From Paenibacillus sp. HGH0039 (GTDB lineage: Bacteria; Bacillota; Bacilli; Paenibacillales; NBRC-103111): 64,000 bases of DNA. Positions within the stretch are counted from its first letter, which is position 1; the number at the start of each line of letters is the position of its first letter. This document shows positions 58,963-64,000 of the stretch, piece by piece. The position numbers and the translations under genes are program-made. The notes beneath the pieces are model-generated. The model worked only from the letters and a program-made list of their open reading frames with translations. It had not been told where the DNA came from and did no database searches. The stretch spans positions 970,999 to 1,034,998 of the forward strand of contig NZ_KE150413.1 in assembly GCF_000411255.1 (NCBI RefSeq). The letters are read 5' to 3'.

Positions 58963-59151
58963 CAGCATCAGCCTTCCTATGTATGAGTTCCTTACATAAA
59001 TAAGTATATCATATAAATCATTTATTTAATAGTTATATTTAATAAAGGTTACATTAATTCTTCGGTACTTTCTTTAGCATCTATACTCGTTATGTACAAT
59101 CATGTATAATTGATAGCAAGGAAGGGTTTCCCCTTCCAAGCTGTTTTAGGA

Positions 59152-59343
59152 TTAAGAGCGCTTTTCATTTCTTGGTCGAAGTGGGAGGGCGCTCTTTTCC
59201 TTTTCCGCAACTTCAAGTTCAAGTTTACGGATTTCAAGTTTGAGTTTTTTTAGCTCAAGCTTGTTTTTTTTGTTCGCTATTCGGAATAGGCCATAACTAA
59301 TGATTAATCCCAATAGCGTTAGGAGAATCTTGAAAATTTCCAT
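59152..59343 (-). CDS. 63-residue membrane protein with coiled coil
   Basis: ATG after AGGAG at 8 bases. One helix (FKILLTLLGLIISYGLF), then a Lys/Leu/Glu coiled coil (NKLELKKLKLEIRKLELEVAEKEK). Function unknown; holin- or spanin-like shape, but no lysis genes nearby. Confidence 0.65.
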   Translation of the reverse strand: MEIFKILLTLLGLIISYGLFRIANKKNKLELKKLKLEIRKLELEVAEKEKSALPLRPRNEKRS

Positions 59344-60347
59344 GTTTCCAACTCCTATGTATAATTTACCTTACAAGATAATTATAACATATTTATATCA
59401 TTATGTATAGTTTTATTTTATAAACAATGATAGATTATTCATTGACTATATGCAACTGATTTAACGGATATTGGACTATGTAAAGGGTGAATACAATGGG
59501 ATTATTACTATGTAATAAGGAGAGATAATAGGTGGATCAAGTGTAATAATGGTGTATAAATATACGTAATAAGGAATAAATATTAGAAAGGTGAATAATG
59601 TGAATAAGAGAATGTAAGAGGGAATGTAAAGTGTTAGGCCGAGCCGGTTCTGTTACTATAACGATAACTTACAAAAAGTAAGTGAATTACAGGAAGAACT
59701 CTTTTTCTTCTAGGAAAAGGATAAGTACAATAGTATAAAATCAAGGTTTTGTACATATGTATGTATATAGTTATAGTATTATGGATCATGCACAACATAT
59801 AGTGATATATGAATAAAAACTCATTAAAATGCATATATATTTAAAGTATGACTGTATAATTCAACCAGATTTCTTGCATAGGGGGGTATTTTACATCCCA
59901 AAGTCGGTTAATTTTAGAGAATGAGGCAGCAGCACTTCTATTCCTACACTCAACTTATTTTAATTTTTCTCCTAGATTTTCATCGTACTTGTTGTCGTAA
60001 CGCTATCGTTAAAATGTCTTATCCATGCTTTTATACTCTACAAACACCAGTGTATAAATAATGTATATCTTTCTGGTATATATCTAAGTGAGTTGAATTA
60101 TCCTATTATATCCCCATTTATACGATATCCATTAGATATGGCAAAGTACAACACATCATTAAAACCTCTAAAAGAACATTGGCAAGCAGTTGTCTCGATA
60201 TTTAATAGCAGCTTGCACTTTTAGTGATTCTCCAAATTGCAGAACGTTATTTATGTAATCATATGGAAATTATATATAAAAAAATGGTATGATTTAAACA
60301 ATACATACCGGGTGTAGATAAAATCATTAGGTGGAGGGAGTCTACTT
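59344..60347. other. gene-free AT-rich stretch
   Basis: About 1 kb with many stops in all frames and no convincing ribosome sites. A 66-codon minus-strand frame at 59634-59834 looks accidental. The last 60 bases hold the leader of the next gene (GGTGGAGGG before ATG 60348). No structured element recognised. Confidence 0.6.
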
Positions 60348-60824
60348 ATGAAACTTAATGTTTCTGCTCATTTAAAAGTATTCCTGTCTCTATTATTCCT
60401 GACTTTATTGATACCGACCATTTCCACCCCTGCTTCGGCAAGTTCTGTGAAGGGTACATGTGGGTCATCTGCACTCTATGATGCTAACGGACTTTATTGG
60501 TCAATACATCCTAATCGACCAGTAGCCTATACAGCTTTTCTTGAAATATCAGTTTATAAAGGAGCCAGCAGAAGCGGTTCCTATGTTACAAGCGAATATA
60601 TTACCACTTATGGTAGTGGTGGTGCTTCAGGCTCTAGTGGTATATTTAACCCAAGTAGTTTCTTCCCAGAATTAGATCCAGGCGCTTATTATGCTGAATT
60701 GACTGGTTCTGTTGCTTTCCTTGACCATGAGACATGTACCCTTGGTGACGGCGGCTCTTTGTATGCTGGAACAAAATTCTATCACTATGGCGGAGTTGAT
60801 TTTAAGAAACCAGAAGAGCAATAA
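60348..60824 (+). CDS. secreted unknown protein
   Basis: 158 residues. A signal peptide (VFLSLLFLTLLIPTISTPASAS) is followed by a mature part with three Cys (GTCGSS, HETCTLG), Gly/Ser-rich turns and beta character, about 125 residues. Strong GGTGGAGGG ribosome site. Possibly a prophage lysogenic-conversion protein. No family recognised. Confidence 0.7.
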   Translation: MKLNVSAHLKVFLSLLFLTLLIPTISTPASASSVKGTCGSSALYDANGLYWSIHPNRPVAYTAFLEISVYKGASRSGSYVTSEYITTYGSGGASGSSGIFNPSSFFPELDPGAYYAELTGSVAFLDHETCTLGDGGSLYAGTKFYHYGGVDFKKPEEQ

Positions 60825-60832
60825 AATACATG

Positions 60833-60869
60833 CCAAGAACAGCACTTAGCGTTTAGGTGCTGTTCTTGG
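60833..60869 (+). terminator. stem-loop after the secreted protein gene
   Basis: CCAAGAACAGCAC pairs with GTGCTGTTCTTGG, a 13-base perfect stem with a poor T tract. Could be a terminator or an intercistronic mRNA-stabilising hairpin. Confidence 0.7.
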
Positions 60870-60887
60870 TTCTAGGAGGGAAGAGTA

Positions 60888-61502
60888 ATGAGCGAATTAA
60901 TTATTGCCAACAAAAGTTCAGAATCACTGAATTATATAATATATATTCAGAATGCCATATCGAACACTGATATTCAGTTAAACGAAACAATCCGTAGGAA
61001 ATTTCCTTGGGTATCAATAGATTTAGATGAACCAGTCTTAGTAGAGCTTCAACATGTTCTTATCAATATTTGGGTAGACTTAGTGAGGAATGGTAGAGCA
61101 GATAATACTAGTACACAATTAATCAATTTAGAGATATTAAGTCGTGTTACAGATGATAAGGTAAAGGCTGCACTTGAAAAACTAAAAGCTTCTTTCTTAG
61201 CATGGTGGAACGATCCTTACATTGGAGGTTACAATAAACTTAATTACATCGACAGAAACTTGCTTAACAAAATTTATGATAGAGTCAAAGAGAAACTAGA
61301 CCAGTCAGAAGCGACCATTTCATTAGTTATTGATGTAGTTTATGATATGCCCATATTTGACAGCATTATGAACAGCAGAAATTATGTAGTTATTGCTATT
61401 GCAGAACTTCCTGACATGCGTCTTTTCCACGACAGTGGTTACATAGACGAGCGATTGATATCGAAGTTAGTAGAAAAAATATACAATTTTCTTAAAATTT
61501 AA
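60888..61502 (+). CDS. unknown helical protein
   Basis: 204 residues with TAGGAGGG upstream. Helical, acidic; segments LVELQHVLINIWVDLVRNG and EKLKASFLAWWNDPYIGGYN. No transmembrane helix. No family recognised. Confidence 0.65.
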   Translation: MSELIIANKSSESLNYIIYIQNAISNTDIQLNETIRRKFPWVSIDLDEPVLVELQHVLINIWVDLVRNGRADNTSTQLINLEILSRVTDDKVKAALEKLKASFLAWWNDPYIGGYNKLNYIDRNLLNKIYDRVKEKLDQSEATISLVIDVVYDMPIFDSIMNSRNYVVIAIAELPDMRLFHDSGYIDERLISKLVEKIYNFLKI

Positions 61503-61614
61503 GATTGGAAGACTAATTTCTAGGGATTATAAAATAAAAATGTACAATAATATACACATATGATAGACTCTAATTATACCTTCACAAAGGTAATTCAAGC
61601 GAAAGGATGGTGTA

Positions 61615-62391
61615 ATGGAAAAGCACAAACTAATATCCTTGTTACAGTCTAAAGATTATGAAAGAGTGTATATACATAACGAGATCTTTTCTGAGCTACA
61701 GAACACCAACCAGTTCAAATCAGCCACAAACATTGCCTTTGCTTATTGCTATTACTGTTTAATTTGCTATTTGTATCGTTACTGCAAATATGGAAACGAA
61801 TATTGGTTTACCAAAGAGACATTAATCGAAGTACTTGGATTTGCCAGTAACAATAAGACATTTGATTACCTTATAAAGAAGAACGGCTTACTTGATCAAT
61901 TAGGACTAACAGAAACATTATCCGACTTTCCTATACAAAGTAAGGTCGAGGATCAATTTGTTTCTTTTCAAATGTACAAAGACTTAAACGATAACGAAAT
62001 CTTCGCTTTACCTCACAAATATACAATCAAAAAACCAATTAAGGGATTTAGTCGATATGAGGATGACGTATTTGATGGAACATTCTACGACATAAGTAAT
62101 ACACACTTATTCTCAATACATCGGTTTATTGATATCATAAGCAAACCGGATCTAGGAACAATTGGGTTCTATTTGTTTCAGTATTTGTTGTACAGTTGTG
62201 CTAAATTTCCTAATGGTTATTTTGTAACTCTAATTACGCTATCAGAGACATTATCGCTAAGTACAAGCACTATTCAAAAGTATATAAACAATTTAGAAAA
62301 GACAGGGAACATAAGAATAGAGCGGCCAAAACATTATCTAAAAGAAGGGGAATGGAAGAGATATGCCAATACTTACTTTATCAATTATTAA
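61615..62391 (+). CDS. winged-helix protein, possible replication or regulatory
   Basis: 258 residues after GAAAGGATGG. The C-terminal part has a clear helix-turn-helix (FVTLITLSETLSLSTSTIQKYINNLEKTGNIRIERPKHY). A second possible one is at about 65-100 (WFTKETLIEVLGFASNNKTFDYLIKKNG). Two such domains recall plasmid or phage replication initiators (RepA_N-like) or regulators. The structured DNA that follows would fit an origin region, but this is speculation. Confidence 0.55.
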   Translation: MEKHKLISLLQSKDYERVYIHNEIFSELQNTNQFKSATNIAFAYCYYCLICYLYRYCKYGNEYWFTKETLIEVLGFASNNKTFDYLIKKNGLLDQLGLTETLSDFPIQSKVEDQFVSFQMYKDLNDNEIFALPHKYTIKKPIKGFSRYEDDVFDGTFYDISNTHLFSIHRFIDIISKPDLGTIGFYLFQYLLYSCAKFPNGYFVTLITLSETLSLSTSTIQKYINNLEKTGNIRIERPKHYLKEGEWKRYANTYFINY

Positions 62392-62394
62392 AAT

Positions 62395-62492
62395 AAAAAG
62401 GTTAAATATTTGGTGTGTATATAATAGATCTTTAAGAGAGAGTCTTATTAATAATTAAAAGATTATAAGGAATACAAATATTTAACCTTTTT
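62395..62492. repeat. perfect 18-base inverted repeat
   Basis: AAAAAGGTTAAATATTTG (62395-62412) is exactly repeated in inverse at 62475-62492, enclosing 62 AT-rich bases with a TATAAT-like sequence. It begins four bases after the upstream stop codon. It may be a terminator, operator pair or origin structure. Confidence 0.65.
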
Positions 62493-62517
62493 GATTTTAA
62501 ACTTTATGAGGTGGAGA

Positions 62518-62688
62518 ATGAGCAAATTAGATACGTTAGTTTTATTCGTGATAACACACTTGGTGTTAGCCAGTATTGTCTTGATTTTGTGGGCATGTTT
62601 TAATGATCCGACAGTAGAGGATTTCTTATTTTACTTATTAGGACTAGTATGGATATTCGGAGGATGTATTGCGATTGCTAAGATTTAA
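62518..62688 (+). CDS. 56-residue two-helix membrane protein
   Basis: ATG 62518 follows GAGGTGG. Reads TLVLFVITHLVLASIVLILWACFNDPTVEDFLFYLLGLVWIFGGCIAIAKI. Two helices. The frame is open nine codons upstream, but the ribosome site supports this start. Function unknown. Confidence 0.65.
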   Translation: MSKLDTLVLFVITHLVLASIVLILWACFNDPTVEDFLFYLLGLVWIFGGCIAIAKI

Positions 62689-62875
62689 CCAGGGTACTCC
62701 ACAACAAACGATAGGGTTCAATTTTAATTGTAAATTCAACACATTTATCAATAGAATTACCATGTCTCATAATCAATTAATGGTTTCATTCGTTTGACAA
62801 TGTTATATCTTAAATTTATTGATAACTCTGTTGTATTTTCTTTCTTATACTTTAGTCAGTTAAAAGCATAGAAAA

Positions 62876-62961
62876 TGGCACACTCCTATAATAGAATGAT
62901 TAATATATTTAATACTTATATTTATATTATATATATATTACTCTATTATAGGTGTATGCCA
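62876..62961. repeat. long imperfect hairpin
   Basis: Arms at 62876-62895 and 62942-62961 match at 18 of 20 positions as inverted repeats (TGGCACACTCCTATAATAGA against TCTATTATAGGTGTATGCCA), around a 46-base loop made almost wholly of A and T. Confidence 0.65.
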
Positions 62962-63048
62962 AAATCTATGTTGTTGAGCATTTATCTTTTACTCCCAGAA
63001 ATCGAATAAGTCATGGTGAATTAAGAGAATAGAAAAGCCTGCTAGAAT

Positions 63049-63237
63049 TTTAGAAAATCGCTGTAACCCTTGATGCGCTTGGGTTTCAAGCACAATAGGA
63101 CAGAATTATTGATATAGAAAAGTCTTCATATCCTTTATTTAATAAGGATTTTACCTATTTCTCTTAATCGTATTAAAGGGAAACAAAAATCACTACCGCT
63201 TTAGAAAATCGCTGTAACCCGCAACAGCACTGGGTTT
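63049..63237 (+). repeat. duplicated stem-loop element
   Basis: A 21-base sequence containing AAAATCGCTGTAACCC occurs exactly at 63049-63069 and 63200-63220. In each copy AACCC is followed after 11-12 bases by GGGTTT, giving a short stem-loop. The second is followed by a T run, so it may also terminate. Confidence 0.7.
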
Positions 63238-63675
63238 GTGGTTTTTTCATAAAAATAAAAGAATGATAAATCATTAATCATCCTGTTGCAAAGCGATTTT
63301 ATTGTAAAACCCTTAATGGTATTAAAGGGAGCATCAACAACCAGCGCTTAAAACTTGAGTGATGTCTCTCTTCACAGCGCAGGGAGGCAGGGATTCGGTG
63401 ACAATTGTTCACATCAAATAATAGACCCATCATCCTTGCGCTTAATATAGACAGTGAAATGAGAAGGTGAGATGCTTCTCCGGCTTGTGAAGAGGCAAGC
63501 AACTAACAACTAAATATCGTATCGCTTAATGCGAGGCTTTGACAGCCTTATCATCATCCTACTCATTATGTAGTGAGTAACCATAATTACGGAACCAGTG
63601 ATATCAGGGCGCCTTTCTTTGAAAGAGGGCGCTTTGACACTGGACCACTATAAATGGAAAAGGATGATTAACTGA

Positions 63676-64000
63676 TTGAGTAAAGATGAAATCAGGATTT
63701 TTGAGTATTTTGGGAAGACTGTTAGAACTATTATTATTGAAAATGAGACATGGTGGGTAGCTAAAGATATTTGTAATATCTTAGAGCATTCAGATACAAA
63801 TATGGCGGTTAAGAGATTAGACAAGCACGAGAAGGGTACAAACAGTATTTGGACCCCTGGTGGCAAGCAGGAATTACTAACAATTAATGAGTCAGGATTG
63901 TACTCATTAATTTTTAACAGCCGAAAAACCGAAGCAAAGCGTTTTAAAAAGTGGGTGACCGGTGAAGTACTTCCGTCTATCCGTAAAACGGGACAATACT
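63676..64000 (+). CDS. BRO-N family antirepressor, partial
   Basis: 108 residues to the right edge from TTG 63676. The BRO-N domain is clear: IRIFEYFGKTVRTIIIENETWWVAKDICNILEHSDTNMAVKRLDKHEKGT, LLTINESGLYSLIFNSRKTEAKRFKKWVTGEVLPSIRKTG. Phage antirepressors of this class often carry a second C-terminal domain, here out of the window. Second antirepressor in the island. Confidence 0.92.
   Translation, partial: MSKDEIRIFEYFGKTVRTIIIENETWWVAKDICNILEHSDTNMAVKRLDKHEKGTNSIWTPGGKQELLTINESGLYSLIFNSRKTEAKRFKKWVTGEVLPSIRKTGQY

Larger units (their letters stand above)
62689..63675. other. structured non-coding region
   Basis: About 1 kb without convincing genes, rich in inverted repeats (62876-62961, 63049-63086, 63200-63237, 63608-63635). 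A 67-codon minus-strand frame at 63299-63502 lacks a ribosome site and looks accidental. May include an origin, a small RNA or phage terminators. Confidence 0.5.

Noticed and set aside
59634-59834. 66-codon minus-strand frame
   Set aside because: Tyr/Ile-rich translation of AT-rich DNA without ribosome site or family pattern.
63299-63502. 67-codon minus-strand frame
   Set aside because: No start context and overlapping structured non-coding sequence.
49303-64000. CRISPR array or Cas locus
   Set aside because: Repeats seen are pairs or palindromes, not regularly spaced arrays, and the only RuvC/HNH protein is IscB, not Cas9.
1-64000. tRNA or rRNA genes, including a tRNA attachment site at the island edge
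   Set aside because: No cloverleaf or rRNA sequence recognised by eye; the visible edge is in a protein gene. A tRNAscan run would settle it.

Overview
The window looks like the chromosome of a Paenibacillus-type member of the Bacillales. Ribosome binding sites are strong and GGAGG-like, TTG and GTG starts are frequent, and GlpP, YunC-like, DeoR and MocR families sit beside a moderately GC-rich backbone. From about 49.3 kb to the right edge the DNA is strikingly AT-rich and carries phage-type genes, so this part is a separate acquired island.

Bases 1-19,250 hold a MocR regulator (cut by the left edge), a divergent MFS transporter, and a tightly packed co-directional set of about fourteen genes that looks like an unusual biosynthetic cluster. 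It has no polyketide synthase or NRPS condensation module. It has two free acyl carrier proteins, a fusion of two SagB-type flavin oxidase domains with an AMP-forming ligase, a flavin-dependent halogenase-like oxidoreductase, an aminotransferase, a class II aldolase, an aldehyde dehydrogenase, a metallo-beta-lactamase-fold hydrolase, a NodB deacetylase, a sialidase-like propeller, an antiporter and three BtrH-like proteins. BtrH is the acyl-ACP transferase of butirosin biosynthesis. The logic resembles activating an amino acid, loading it on an ACP, oxidising it while tethered and transferring it to an acceptor. The product is unknown to me.

Bases 19,360-25,960 hold bluB on the minus strand, then a GlpP-type operon: lipoprotein, two permeases, MBL-fold hydrolase, HAD phosphatase and GlpP. 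Two near-identical RNA elements, each overlapping the first arm of a terminator-like hairpin, precede the lipoprotein and the first permease. They are good candidates for the targets of GlpP. The operon has no ATPase gene.

Bases 26,100-29,920 carry a secreted lamin-tail/fibronectin protein and small housekeeping or unknown genes. A TetR-MFS-ABC export block (30.2-35.3 kb) is bounded by inverted and direct repeats and looks acquired. Endonuclease V, an SMI1/KNR4 protein and a frameshifted DoxX gene follow. Bases 39.0-41.6 kb are a kduI-DeoR-kduD uronate operon. Next come a MarR-controlled DHA2 exporter, small membrane and unknown proteins, and a PAS histidine kinase overlapping a PAS-GGDEF-EAL protein.

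The island starts immediately after a truncated yunC (DUF1805) gene. It carries a compact IscB element with an apparently intact RuvC/HNH nuclease and a probable upstream omega RNA. It also has a small Xre switch region, a broken MazF/PemK toxin gene, two antirepressors (AntA/KilAC and BRO types), a SieB-like superinfection exclusion protein, several tiny two-helix membrane proteins, and about 1 kb of structured non-coding repeats before the right edge. No rRNA, tRNA, integrase or CRISPR array was recognised.
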